64,000 nucleotides of DNA from positions 1 to 64,000 of the forward strand of contig CALIYX010000016.1 of the NCBI GenBank assembly GCA_938049335.1, read 5' to 3'. Shown in pieces: positions 16,882 through 26,037 of this stretch. Both the position numbers and the translations under genes were made by a program. The notes beneath the pieces are model-generated. The model was not told the origin of the DNA. It saw only the letters and a program-made list of their open reading frames with translations, and ran no database searches. The stretch is from an uncultured Clostridia bacterium. GTDB taxonomy: Bacteria; Bacillota; Clostridia; Peptostreptococcales; Anaerovoracaceae. The stretch's first letter is position 1; the number at the start of each line of letters is the position of its first letter.

Positions 16882-18890
16882 TGAAATATGCGAAGCTTGT
16901 TATAGAAAATAAGAGCAGACATACAGATAGGCTCTACACATATAGATGCGCTGATGACACTAGAATTGGTCAGGTCGTTAAGGTTCCCTTTAGCAAGGGA
17001 GATACCGAAAGGCGAGGTTTTGTCTTTGAGCTAATGGATGAATGTGAAATCGATGATACAAAGCTCAAGGAGATAAGCTCAGTTCAAGATGACCTTTCTT
17101 TAACAGAGGAGATGGTCGAGACTGCTGTATGGATGAGGCAAAGATACGGAATCAGATACCTTGATGCAGTGAACTGCTTTATCCCTAGAGGAAAGGCAGC
17201 AAAGAAGGGCAAGGAGAAAAATCCGCTAAACGACGCACAGGCTGAAGCACAGGACATAGATAATCTTACTGATGAGCAGAAAGCAGCATGCGAAGAGATA
17301 AATGCAGCTATAGATTTAGGAAGTCAGGCGAGCTTTCTTCTCAAGGGTGTTACAGGAAGCGGTAAGACCGAGGTATATATGCAGGCTGCTGCAAGAGCTA
17401 TATCAAAGGGAAAGACAGTTATAATGCTGCTTCCAGAGATAGCTTTGACAAAGCAGATTACCGAAAGGTTCATAGGAAGATTCGGAAAGGGAAGCTGCGC
17501 TATACTTCATAGCCATCTTACGGGAAGAGAACGATTCGATGAGTGGAGCAGAATAAGAAGTGGAGAAGCCAAGATAGTAATTGGAGCTAGAATGGCCGTC
17601 TTTGCACCGCTTGACAACATAGGGCTTATTATTTTAGACGAGGAGCACGAGTCGACATACAAGTCGGATATGACGCCTAAGTACGAAACGGTTGACATAG
17701 CCTTTAAGCGCCTTATGCATTATAAGGGTGTGCTTTTGCTAGGAAGTGCAACGCCTTCGATAGTCTCCTACCAAAGAGCTAAGGAAGGCATATATAAGCT
17801 CATAGAGATGAATACTAGATATAATGCAGTCGAGCTTCCGGACATGTCCATAGTTGATATGAGGCAGGAGCTAAGAAAAGGTAATCGCAGTATATTCAGT
17901 GATAAGCTCTATCAAAGCATGGAGAAACATCTTGAGAGCGGAGAACAGGTAATACTCTTTCTTAACAGACGTGGATATTCGAGCAGCATAAGCTGTAAGG
18001 ACTGCGGAAACACTTTGATGTGTCCAGATTGCGGCATAAGTCTAACATATCACAAGAAAGAGAATGCAGCTGTTTGTCACTACTGCGGAAGGCATTTTGA
18101 TATACCTAAAGAATGTCCTGAGTGCTCAAGCAAGTTCATCAAGTTCATCGGTGTTGGAACTGAGCAGGTTGAGGAATTTGTAAAGAAGGAATTTAGGGAT
18201 TACGAGACGGAGCGCTTTGATCTTGATACTGCCAAAAACAGCAGGGAGGTTTCAGCGATACTTAATAGATTTGCATCGGGAAAGACCAAGATTTTGGTTG
18301 GAACACAGCTTGTTGCAAAGGGACTGGATTTTAGGAATGTAGGACTTGCCTGTGTGGTGTCTACTGATACCACGCTCAATATACCTGACTATAGGTCAGC
18401 GGAAAGAACATTTCAACTGATTACGCAGGTTGCAGGACGTGCAGGCAGAGGCCAAAAGAAGGGTGAGGTTATAATTCAAACATATAACCCAGAGAATCTA
18501 GCGATAACTACAGCATCCAAATATGATTACGAGGGTTTCTTTGCTGAAGAGGTAGGATTTAGAAAGCTAATGAAGTATCCTCCTTTCAGTGACCTTATAC
18601 AGGTACAATTCATAGGAGAAAATGAGTCAGAGGTCGAAAAGCTTGCTCTAGAATGCAAGAATTATCTTAGCAAGAAGGAGATAGACAAAAGCGAAAATGA
18701 GATATTTGGACCTAAGGGCACGCATCAAATATCAAAGGATAGGGATGTATTTAGATATTCAATCCTGATCAAGGCTTCTAAGGGGAGCAGAAATAAATAT
18801 ATATATTATATAAGCAAATATGGAGAATACATTACATCTAAGACCAAGCTAAGCTTTGTAATAGATGTTAATCCGTACAGCGGATTTTAG
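16881..18890 (+). CDS. priA: Primosomal protein N' (replication restart helicase PriA)
   Basis: Restarts stalled replication forks as a 3'-5' helicase. It has an N-terminal DNA 3'-end-binding domain (about 1-95), helicase motif I GVTGSGKTEVY near 154-164, motif II DEEH near 253-256, a zinc-binding set of eight cysteines (CKDCG, CPDCG, CHYCG, CPECS) near 372-415, and motifs V-VI (LITQVAGRAGRG). At 669 residues it is shorter than the usual 730-800; the missing part is mostly between the N-terminal and helicase domains. ATG overlaps the asnA stop by one base. Confidence 0.94.
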   Translation: MKYAKLVIENKSRHTDRLYTYRCADDTRIGQVVKVPFSKGDTERRGFVFELMDECEIDDTKLKEISSVQDDLSLTEEMVETAVWMRQRYGIRYLDAVNCFIPRGKAAKKGKEKNPLNDAQAEAQDIDNLTDEQKAACEEINAAIDLGSQASFLLKGVTGSGKTEVYMQAAARAISKGKTVIMLLPEIALTKQITERFIGRFGKGSCAILHSHLTGRERFDEWSRIRSGEAKIVIGARMAVFAPLDNIGLIILDEEHESTYKSDMTPKYETVDIAFKRLMHYKGVLLLGSATPSIVSYQRAKEGIYKLIEMNTRYNAVELPDMSIVDMRQELRKGNRSIFSDKLYQSMEKHLESGEQVILFLNRRGYSSSISCKDCGNTLMCPDCGISLTYHKKENAAVCHYCGRHFDIPKECPECSSKFIKFIGVGTEQVEEFVKKEFRDYETERFDLDTAKNSREVSAILNRFASGKTKILVGTQLVAKGLDFRNVGLACVVSTDTTLNIPDYRSAERTFQLITQVAGRAGRGQKKGEVIIQTYNPENLAITTASKYDYEGFFAEEVGFRKLMKYPPFSDLIQVQFIGENESEVEKLALECKNYLSKKEIDKSENEIFGPKGTHQISKDRDVFRYSILIKASKGSRNKYIYYISKYGEYITSKTKLSFVIDVNPYSGF

Positions 18891-18898
18891 GAGGAAAA

Positions 18899-19375
18899 AT
18901 GGCACTAAGAAAGGTTGTCGTTCGAGGCGACGAGATTTTATCAAAGAGATGCAGAGAAGTAAGCGAAATTACAGATAGAATAAGGGAAACACTTGATGAT
19001 ATGGTTGATACAATGAGAGAGGAGCGAGGCGTTGGTCTTGCTGCACCTCAGGTAGGCGTCATGAGAAGAATGTTTGTTGCTGAGCCTGAGCCAGGCAGAG
19101 TTTACTACATGATTAACCCTGAGATTTATTTTGAAGAGGGTAGTGAAGAGGAATATGAGGGATGTCTTTCAGTTCCAGGTCTTATAGGAATAGTGGAGAG
19201 ACCTCAGAAAATTAAAATTAGAGCTCTGGATAGAGATGGAGTTGAGCAGGATTACGAATTTGAAAGTTTTGATGCTAGAGTTATGTGCCATGAGAACGAT
19301 CACCTAGATGGCGTTTTATATACAGATAAAGCATATGATATAAGATCAGCAGAACCACAAAGTGACGAGGAATAA
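18899..19375 (+). CDS. def: Peptide deformylase
   Basis: Removes the formyl group from nascent protein N-termini. All three family motifs are present: GVGLAAPQVG (motif 1, residues about 43-52), EGCLSVPG (motif 2, with metal-ligand Cys) and HENDHLDG (motif 3, HExxH with two metal-ligand His). 158 residues is normal. GGAGG stands before the ATG, 8 bp after priA, and fmt follows after 5 bp; def-fmt pairing is universal in this group. Confidence 0.96.
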   Translation: MALRKVVVRGDEILSKRCREVSEITDRIRETLDDMVDTMREERGVGLAAPQVGVMRRMFVAEPEPGRVYYMINPEIYFEEGSEEEYEGCLSVPGLIGIVERPQKIKIRALDRDGVEQDYEFESFDARVMCHENDHLDGVLYTDKAYDIRSAEPQSDEE

Positions 19376-19380
19376 GATTT

Positions 19381-20316
19381 ATGAAAATAGTTTTTATGGG
19401 TACGCCAGACTTTGCAGCGCCTTCATTAAGAGCACTTGCAAAATCAAAGCATGAGGTCTGCCTTGTAATTTCACAGCCAGATAGAGCAGGAAATAGAGGA
19501 AAGATGACCATGCCTATAATCAAGGAGATTGCTCTTGCAGAAAATCTTCCAGTGTTGCAGCCTGAGAGGATTAAGCAAAATGAGGAGCTCATGAATACTC
19601 TAAGAGAGATAAATCCAGACATGATTATCGTGGCAGCATACGGTAAAATACTGCCAAAGGAACTTTTAGATTTACCAAAGTTTGGATGTATTAATGTTCA
19701 TGCATCTCTACTTCCTAAATTCAGAGGTGCATCTCCAATTCAACACGCAATTTTGACAGGTGAAACACATGCCGGTGTCACTATAATGAAGATGGCAGAG
19801 GGACTAGATACCGGAGATATGTACTCACAGGCTTCGCTTGAAATCGCAGGCTCTAATTATCCTGAACTTAGTGAAAGGCTAGCAGAGCTTGGAGCGGATC
19901 TACTTCTAAAGACCATAGATGAAATAGAAAGTGGTAAGGCTCATGCAGAGGTTCAGGATGAATCAAAGGTTACACACACCGGAATCATCAAAAAAGATGA
20001 GGGAAGGCTAAGCTTTGCTGATGAGAGCGCTGCTGAAATAGAGCGAAAGCTTAGGGCTTTCACGCCGTGGCCAGGAGTATATTTTGAGCTAGGAGAGCTT
20101 AAGATTAAGATTAAGGCTGTAGAAGTTCTTGATGAGATTGAGAGCAGAGGAAGACCAGCAGAAGTCATAGCTGCTAATAACAATGGTATTGATGTCGCAT
20201 GCCGCGAAGGAGTTTTGAGAATCAAAGAGCTTCAGGTTCCAGGAAAGAAAAGTATGAAATCGGGAGATTATCTCAGAGGAAATAAGCTTGAGATTGGTAC
20301 CGTACTTGGGAGGTAA
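19381..20316 (+). CDS. fmt: Methionyl-tRNA formyltransferase
   Basis: Transfers a formyl group from 10-formyl-THF to initiator Met-tRNA. The Rossmann domain starts KIVFMGTPDFAAPSL and carries the catalytic stretch NVHASLLPKFRGASPIQHAI (residues about 107-126, with Asn, His and downstream Asp of GLDTGDM). The C-terminal OB-like tRNA-binding domain covers about 205-311. 311 residues, normal. It is placed between def and the YugP-like protease gene. Confidence 0.96.
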   Translation: MKIVFMGTPDFAAPSLRALAKSKHEVCLVISQPDRAGNRGKMTMPIIKEIALAENLPVLQPERIKQNEELMNTLREINPDMIIVAAYGKILPKELLDLPKFGCINVHASLLPKFRGASPIQHAILTGETHAGVTIMKMAEGLDTGDMYSQASLEIAGSNYPELSERLAELGADLLLKTIDEIESGKAHAEVQDESKVTHTGIIKKDEGRLSFADESAAEIERKLRAFTPWPGVYFELGELKIKIKAVEVLDEIESRGRPAEVIAANNNGIDVACREGVLRIKELQVPGKKSMKSGDYLRGNKLEIGTVLGR

Positions 20317-20319
20317 TTT

Positions 20320-21027
20320 ATGTATTTGGACAGCACTATAATAATACTAATTCCAGCAATCATTTTCGCTATGGTAACATCTGCTGGAGTAAAGAGTACA
20401 TTTTCGAAGTACTCATATATCAGAAACAGCAGAAACATGACTGGTGCAGAGGCTGCACAGAGAATGCTAAAAGCAAATGGACTAACTAATGTTGGAATTA
20501 ACCATATTCCAGGGAATTTAACAGATAACTTTGATCCTAGAACCAACACGCTAAATCTATCTGATTCAGTATACGATAGAGCTACGATAGGTGCGGTTGC
20601 AGTTGCCTGTCATGAAGCAGGTCATGCGCTTCAGCACGCATACGGGTATAAGGCTATAACAGCGAGAAACTCGATAGTTCCAGCTGTTAATTTCGCATCT
20701 CACTCATCTTGGTTTCTAATCATCATAGGCCTATTTCTTGGAGCTCAGGGTGCAGGAAACATGTGGTATATAGGAGACACGATTTTCAATATCGGTGTGT
20801 TTGCATTTGTAATTGTACTCGCATTTCACCTTATAACACTTCCTGTTGAGTTTAATGCTAGCTCAAGAGCACTTGCAAACATACAGGAGCTAGGGCTTGT
20901 AGATGAAGACGAATATCAGGGGGCCAAGAAGGTTCTTAGGGCAGCTGCTATGACATATGTTGCAGCTACTGCTGTTGCTGCAGCAAACCTTATCAGAGTG
21001 CTCGCTATTAGAGGAAGGCGAAATTGA
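20320..21027 (+). CDS. Zinc metallopeptidase, YugP/DUF2268-like membrane family
   Basis: A membrane-bound neutral zinc protease of unknown substrate. The zinc site CHEAGHALQHAYGY carries HEAGH at residues 98-102. N-terminal (1-22) and two or three later hydrophobic segments place it in the membrane. 235 residues fits the YugP family (PF04298). The gene is a standing member of the def-fmt-rsmB cluster in Clostridia. It overlaps rsmB by 4 bp (ATGA). Confidence 0.9.
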   Translation: MYLDSTIIILIPAIIFAMVTSAGVKSTFSKYSYIRNSRNMTGAEAAQRMLKANGLTNVGINHIPGNLTDNFDPRTNTLNLSDSVYDRATIGAVAVACHEAGHALQHAYGYKAITARNSIVPAVNFASHSSWFLIIIGLFLGAQGAGNMWYIGDTIFNIGVFAFVIVLAFHLITLPVEFNASSRALANIQELGLVDEDEYQGAKKVLRAAAMTYVAATAVAAANLIRVLAIRGRRN

Positions 21028-22526
21028 AGATAGATATCGATAGGGAGGCCGCGTATAAGGCCCTGCTTGCAATCGAAAGGGACGGATCTTATTCGAATCT
21101 TGAGCTTTCTAAGCTACTAGCAAGTGATGAGCTTTCAAACAAGGGCTTCATAAGAGAAATCGTATATGGAGTGACCGAAAATAAAATATACCTAGACTAT
21201 ATCCTAGATAAATTCATCAAAAAAGGTGCAGCTAAGACTAAGCTTCAAGCTCTTATAATTCTGCGCATGGGAATATATCAGATTTTATTTATGAATTCGG
21301 TTCCAAACTATGCAGCAGTTAACGAATCAGTTGCACTTTCGCGCAGATTCGCTAGAGGCACAGATGGCTTCATCAACGGCGTGCTAAGAAATTTCATTAG
21401 AAATATGGAAAGTGCATCTGAGATTGATGTAAAGGGACAGCTTGAGTACCTTAGTATTCGATATTCATGCCAGCTAAAGCTTGTAGAGGAACTTGTGAGC
21501 ATGCTCGGATTTGAACATGCTAAGATGCTTCTAGAGCACGCAGGTCATAGGCCACCGCTGAGCATCAGGGTAAATGTAGCGAAGATTTCAGTAAAGGAGT
21601 TAGCTGATAGGCTTAGGGCAAAGGGCTTTGAGATTGAAGGTTCAAAGCTTAGCGACAGGGTGCTCTTAGTGAAGGGCGGAGCCCTTACCGAAGCGAATGA
21701 ATACAAAGAAGGGCTATTTTCGATTCAGAGCGAGGAGTCGTGCGCCATTGCGGATTTTGCGGACGCAAAATCCACGGAGCTGGTTATCGACCTCTGCGCA
21801 GCTCCGGGCGGCAAGGCCGCCGCAATGGCTGAACAAATGCTTGAGCCAAGCACTTCAACGGAGTCTCTGACCGAGACAGAGCCAGGCAAAGAGCTAAGCA
21901 CTTCAACGGAGCATTTGACCGAGACAGAGCCAGGCAAACAGCCAAGCACTTCAACGGAGTCTCTGACCGAGACAGAGCCAGGCAAAGAGCCAAGCACTTC
22001 AACGGAGCCTTTGGCCGAGACAGAGCCAAGCATCGCAGGCGGTAAGGTTATAGCGCTTGAACTTTATGAGCATAGGGCGGCTTTGATAGAAGCAACAGCG
22101 AGGAGACTTGGACTAGAAAACATCGAGGTAAGATGTCAGAACGCGGTAGAACAGATAGATGCGCTAGTTGAAAAGGCAGATTTAGTTCTAGCAGATGTTC
22201 CTTGTAGCGGACTTGGTGTCATAAGAAGAAAGCCTGAAATAAAGTATCGAGATGAATTTGATTTTGATGAATTAGTTGAAATTCAAAAAAATATTCTTGA
22301 GACGGGGTCAAGCTACCTAAGGCCAGGAGGAAGACTCATATATAGTACATGCACTATAAATCCTAGAGAAAATGAACTTATGATTAAGAAATTTCTAGAG
22401 ATGCATGAGGAGTTTATCTCAGAAAAAGAAGTGAAGCTGTCACCATTTGATAATGGATATGACGGATTTTATATGAACAAGCTGAAAAAGTTAGAAGGGA
22501 GATGCCCTAATGGATGTGGGGTTTAA
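21024..22526 (+). CDS. rsmB: 16S rRNA m5C967 methyltransferase RsmB with an internal repeat insertion
   Basis: Methylates C967 (E. coli number) of 16S rRNA with SAM. Order: NusB-like RNA-binding domain (about 1-135), linker, methyltransferase domain with motif I DLCAAPGGKAA (about 253-263), motif IV ADVPCSGLG (catalytic region) and motif VI YSTCTINPRENE with the active-site Cys. 500 residues is about 55-60 longer than the usual 430-450. The surplus is a tandem repeat (residues about 276-335) between motif I and the next strand GGKVIALE, a surface loop position. The coding block before it is GC-rich and full of short palindromes. The gene overlaps the stp gene by 17 bp; rlmN, often between them, is absent here. 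Confidence 0.93.
   Translation: MKIDIDREAAYKALLAIERDGSYSNLELSKLLASDELSNKGFIREIVYGVTENKIYLDYILDKFIKKGAAKTKLQALIILRMGIYQILFMNSVPNYAAVNESVALSRRFARGTDGFINGVLRNFIRNMESASEIDVKGQLEYLSIRYSCQLKLVEELVSMLGFEHAKMLLEHAGHRPPLSIRVNVAKISVKELADRLRAKGFEIEGSKLSDRVLLVKGGALTEANEYKEGLFSIQSEESCAIADFADAKSTELVIDLCAAPGGKAAAMAEQMLEPSTSTESLTETEPGKELSTSTEHLTETEPGKQPSTSTESLTETEPGKEPSTSTEPLAETEPSIAGGKVIALELYEHRAALIEATARRLGLENIEVRCQNAVEQIDALVEKADLVLADVPCSGLGVIRRKPEIKYRDEFDFDELVEIQKNILETGSSYLRPGGRLIYSTCTINPRENELMIKKFLEMHEEFISEKEVKLSPFDNGYDGFYMNKLKKLEGRCPNGCGV
21672..21829 (+). repeat. Cluster of nested inverted repeats inside rsmB
   Basis: Four palindromes stand in about 160 bp of coding sequence: AAGGGC-GGA-GCCCTT (21672-21686); GGATTTTGCG-GA-CGCAAAATCC (21752-21773); GGCGGC-AAG-GCCGCC (21807-21821); and a long-range pair GCCATTGCGG (21744-21753) with CCGCAATGGC (21820-21829). 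The region is richer in GC than its surroundings yet still encodes the conserved SAM-binding motif I. Origin unknown. Confidence 0.8.
21849..22028 (+). repeat. 48-bp tandem repeat, nearly four copies, within rsmB
   Basis: Units start at 21849, 21897, 21945 and 21993 (AGCACTTCAACGGA...); the fourth is cut to 36 bp. Each full unit encodes 16 residues like STSTESLTETEPGKEP, a Ser/Thr/Glu/Pro-rich spacer. In-frame unit length means copy changes would not break the reading frame. Confidence 0.95.
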
Positions 22527-23244
22527 GACCGATAAAGGTCGACGCAGATTTAATAATGAAGACGCATTCTTTGTGATGAAAAATGATAGGGTCTTTGTTG
22601 TAGCAGATGGAGTTGGAGGAAATAACTCCGGAGAAATTGCCAGCAGGACTGCAGCAAATCAGATAGCGGACTTCGTAAAAGAAAATGACATAGAGAGCAT
22701 GGATCCAGTAGATTTTCTGCTAAAAGCCATAGTTCAGGCTAATAGCAAGGTCTATGAACTATCGCAGAGGTATGCAGAAAACAACGGAATGGCGACAACA
22801 ACTGTAATTGGCTATCTCAAGGATTCTTGGCTATATATATTAAATGTCGGTGATAGTCGTGCATACATATATGAGCAAGGCTACCTAAGACAGTTAACAG
22901 AAGATCATACATATGTGAATACCTTAGTCAAACTTGGAATAATAACTAGGGAAGAAGCTGAGGTACATGAAGAGCGTTACAAGATAACAAAGGCTGTCGG
23001 CGCAGAAGCTGATATCGAGCCAGATATATCTCGAATAAAGATAAGCAAGGGAGATAAGATAATCCTTTGCAGTGACGGTCTAAGTGGCGAACTAGGCGAT
23101 GAGCAGATGGAGGAGATTCTTGCTAGGGGAGAATCCATGACAGAAACCTGCAGACTTCTAGTTGATGCTGCAAATGAACACGGTGGAAATGATAACATAA
23201 CTGTTATATGCATAGAATTTACGGAGGATGATTTCGATGAGTAA
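22510..23244 (+). CDS. stp: Ser/Thr protein phosphatase, PPM (PP2C) family
   Basis: Reverses phosphorylation by the kinase encoded next. PP2C marks: start DVGFKTDKGRRRFNNEDAFF, metal-ligand Asp in VFVVADGVGG (near residue 33), MATTTVIGYL, NVGDSRAYIY, and C-terminal GGNDNITVICIEF. 244 residues, normal for the PrpC/Stp group. The start overlaps the end of rsmB, and its stop overlaps the kinase start, so the three are translationally coupled. Confidence 0.94.
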   Translation: MDVGFKTDKGRRRFNNEDAFFVMKNDRVFVVADGVGGNNSGEIASRTAANQIADFVKENDIESMDPVDFLLKAIVQANSKVYELSQRYAENNGMATTTVIGYLKDSWLYILNVGDSRAYIYEQGYLRQLTEDHTYVNTLVKLGIITREEAEVHEERYKITKAVGAEADIEPDISRIKISKGDKIILCSDGLSGELGDEQMEEILARGESMTETCRLLVDAANEHGGNDNITVICIEFTEDDFDE

Positions 23245-25150
23245 GTTATTGGCGGGAAGATACGAATTAATTGAAAAAATCGGCGAAGGCGGAATGGCCG
23301 TCGTATATAAAGCTAAGGATAGATTGCTAAACAGATACGTAGCTATCAAAATTTTGAGACCGGAATTTACTCAGGATGAGCAGTTCCTAGATAGTTTTAA
23401 GCGTGAATCACAGGCGGCAGCTGGTCTTCAGCACCCTAATATCGTTTCAATCTATGATGTAGGTAGAACAGGAAACATTAACTTTATAGTAATGGAACTA
23501 GTAGACGGAAGACCACTTTCGGATTTTATAAAGGAAAATGGACACTTAGACTACAAGACGACTATAGATATTGCAAAGCAGGTGGCTTCAGCTCTAGCAA
23601 TCGCGCATAAGCATCAGATTATACATAGAGATGTAAAGCCACATAACATTATGATTACATCAGATGGTGTAGCAAAGCTGACTGACTTTGGTATAGCAAG
23701 AGCGGTTAGCAAGGCAACCATGGTAGCAGATACGAGCAAGATTATCGGTTCAGTACACTACTTCTCACCTGAACAGGCAAGAGGTGCTTATGTAGATGAG
23801 CGTTCAGATATTTATTCGCTCGGTATTGTTATGTTTGAAATGCTTACAGGACGAGTTCCTTTTGATGGAGAAACGCCTGTAGAGGTCGCGCTAAAACATA
23901 TCAATGAAGATGTACCTTCACCAGCTAAGCTAGTTCCAGGAATTCCACCTGCACTAGACAAGGTTGTGCTCAAGGCTACAGATAAGTACCAGACAGAGAG
24001 ATATAAGTCTGCTGACGAGATGCTCGAAGCGCTAAAGAACGTTGAGTTTGTAACTCAGATGGTAGGCGATAGAGTGTTTGCTGGAGAAACAGATAACAAG
24101 CCTAGACGAGATGAAAGCCTTGTGGCACCTGTTATGAGCAGCAGAAGAGAAAATAGGGAGCAAGAAATGGTTATAGCACCTGCAAATCCAAGAAAACCTA
24201 AGGCTAAGTCTGACGACAAAAAGAAGAAAAAGAGAGCAATTATTATAGGCGTTGCAGCTGCTGCAATCTTAGCACTCTTTGGAATCCTATATGTTTCTGG
24301 CGTTATAGGTGGAGGCGGTAAGGAAATTACAGTTCCTGATGTAAAGGGAATGAGCTATAGTGAAGCCAAGGAAGTTCTTGAGGCAAAGGGGCTTAAGATA
24401 GAGAAGGCAGACGAACCAATAGCAAGCCAGAAGATAGAGAAGGGCAAGATTGTTTCACAGACTCCTTCAAAGAACTCCAAGGTTAAGAAGGGGAGAACAG
24501 TCAGGGTTATCCTAAGTGCAGGTAATACAGAGCTTAAGGTTCCTGATCTAAAGGGACTTTCATATAAGGAAGCAAAGACTTTGCTATCAGAAATGGGACT
24601 TCAGATATCAAAGGGTGATGAAGTCGACAGTGATTCAGTAACAGAAGGCCTAATTGCAAGCCAGTATCCATCAGCTAAAACCAAGGTAGATAAGGGTGAT
24701 ATAATAACAGTTAATATCAGCAAGGGAAAGAAGGATGCTGTAATTCCAAAGCTAGTAGGAACTACATTTACATCAGAAAGCGATGTAAGCGCTACACTGT
24801 CAAAGTATGGTTACAAGCTCGGAAAGGTTAGTTACGAAGAAAGCTACGAGACTCCAGGAACCATTATAAAGCAGTCTCCTGATGCTGGAACAACGGCAGA
24901 GAAGAAGACTACAGTAGATATCGTTATCAGTAAGGCTAAGTCAAAGGCGACCGTTCCAAATCTAAATGGAATGACATATGACCAGGCAGAATCTGCACTG
25001 CAGTCTCTAGGCTTTAGTGTCGGAAGAGTAACAGAAGAAGAAAACAATGGATTCACAGCTGGAACTGTATTTAAGCAGTATCCAGCAGCAAACTCAGAAT
25101 ATCAGACAGGTTCAACAGTTGATATTTGGATTGCTAAGTCAGGTGAGTAA
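23237..25150 (+). CDS. prkC: Ser/Thr protein kinase with four PASTA domains (PrkC/Stk1)
   Basis: A membrane kinase that senses cell-wall fragments and regulates growth and division. The N-terminal kinase domain (about 5-270) has GEGGMAVVYKA, VAIKIL, the catalytic loop HRDVKPHNIM and DFGIA. A basic cytoplasmic linker, one transmembrane helix (about 335-355) and four extracellular PASTA repeats follow (each starting VPDVKG, VPDLKG, IPKLVG, VPNLNG). The ATG at 23237 is preferred to the one at 23228, which directly abuts the GGAGG at 23223-23227. It overlaps the phosphatase stop by 8 bp. Confidence 0.95.
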   Translation: MSKLLAGRYELIEKIGEGGMAVVYKAKDRLLNRYVAIKILRPEFTQDEQFLDSFKRESQAAAGLQHPNIVSIYDVGRTGNINFIVMELVDGRPLSDFIKENGHLDYKTTIDIAKQVASALAIAHKHQIIHRDVKPHNIMITSDGVAKLTDFGIARAVSKATMVADTSKIIGSVHYFSPEQARGAYVDERSDIYSLGIVMFEMLTGRVPFDGETPVEVALKHINEDVPSPAKLVPGIPPALDKVVLKATDKYQTERYKSADEMLEALKNVEFVTQMVGDRVFAGETDNKPRRDESLVAPVMSSRRENREQEMVIAPANPRKPKAKSDDKKKKKRAIIIGVAAAAILALFGILYVSGVIGGGGKEITVPDVKGMSYSEAKEVLEAKGLKIEKADEPIASQKIEKGKIVSQTPSKNSKVKKGRTVRVILSAGNTELKVPDLKGLSYKEAKTLLSEMGLQISKGDEVDSDSVTEGLIASQYPSAKTKVDKGDIITVNISKGKKDAVIPKLVGTTFTSESDVSATLSKYGYKLGKVSYEESYETPGTIIKQSPDAGTTAEKKTTVDIVISKAKSKATVPNLNGMTYDQAESALQSLGFSVGRVTEEENNGFTAGTVFKQYPAANSEYQTGSTVDIWIAKSGE

Positions 25151-25153
25151 AAT

Positions 25154-26023
25154 ATGAGAGGACTTGTTGTCAAAGGTATCGGAGGCTTCTACTTTGTGAA
25201 GACTGAAGACGGTGTATATAGAGCAAAGGGCAGGGGTCTTTTCAAGAAATCAAAGAACACGCTAATGGTAGGCGATGAAGTGGAGCTTAATATATCAAAG
25301 GACGGAGAAAGTGACTCTTTAATAGAGAAAATCTATCCACGAAAAAACCACTTCATCAGACCTGCTATAGCAAATGTGGATCAAATCATCGTGGTGACAG
25401 CTCTATCTGAGCCTGCGCCAAGCTTTGAGATAATCGATAAGATGCTCGTAAATGCTGAGATGAACTCAATAGAACCTATGCTTTGCATAACCAAGCCAGA
25501 CCTCGACAAAAAGGGGTTGCTTGAACAAATTCTTTCAACCTACAAACCGATGTATAGGTGTTTTGTTGTAAACGGAAGAACAGGTGAAGGCGTAGATGAG
25601 CTTAAGGCTTCTCTAAAAAACAAGAAGACAGCGCTTATGGGTCCATCTGGTGTAGGTAAGTCGACCATTACAAACCTCATTTCGCCTTGCGCTTTGATGG
25701 AGACTGGAGATATAAGTGATAAGACTAGGCGAGGCAAGCATACGACTAGGCACATAGAGATTTTTTCATGTCAAGGTGGGTATATATATGATACACCCGG
25801 ATTTACATCACTTTACACCGAAGGCGTGGAGGAAGCTAGACTTTCGTCATTATTCCCAGAGTTTGTAGATAAAAGCCGTGGATGTAGATTTGATAATTGC
25901 AGGCATATAAACGAGCCCGAATGCGTTATAAAGAGCGCTGTCGAAAGCGGAGAAATCGCTAGGACAAGGTATGCTTCATATCTTAGTATGATAGATGAGA
26001 TAAAGAGAAATAAGAGATTTTAA
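25154..26023 (+). CDS. rsgA: Ribosome small subunit-dependent GTPase A
   Basis: A circularly permuted GTPase that checks late 30S subunit maturation. OB-fold (about 1-65), then the permuted G motifs in the order G4 (TKPD), G1 (GPSGVGKST near 168), G3 (DTPG near 215), and a C-terminal zinc-binding knuckle with C-x4-C-x-H-x-C spacing (RGCRFDNCRHINEPECVI). 289 residues is normal. Starts 3 bp after prkC. Confidence 0.95.
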   Translation: MRGLVVKGIGGFYFVKTEDGVYRAKGRGLFKKSKNTLMVGDEVELNISKDGESDSLIEKIYPRKNHFIRPAIANVDQIIVVTALSEPAPSFEIIDKMLVNAEMNSIEPMLCITKPDLDKKGLLEQILSTYKPMYRCFVVNGRTGEGVDELKASLKNKKTALMGPSGVGKSTITNLISPCALMETGDISDKTRRGKHTTRHIEIFSCQGGYIYDTPGFTSLYTEGVEEARLSSLFPEFVDKSRGCRFDNCRHINEPECVIKSAVESGEIARTRYASYLSMIDEIKRNKRF

Positions 26024-26037
26024 TTAAGGAGAACGAA

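Noticed and set aside
21725..22033. Two minus-strand frames opposite the rsmB repeat with repetitive sequences
   Set aside because: Repeat units whose length is a multiple of three keep antisense frames open too. No start signal; rsmB motifs are intact on the plus strand.
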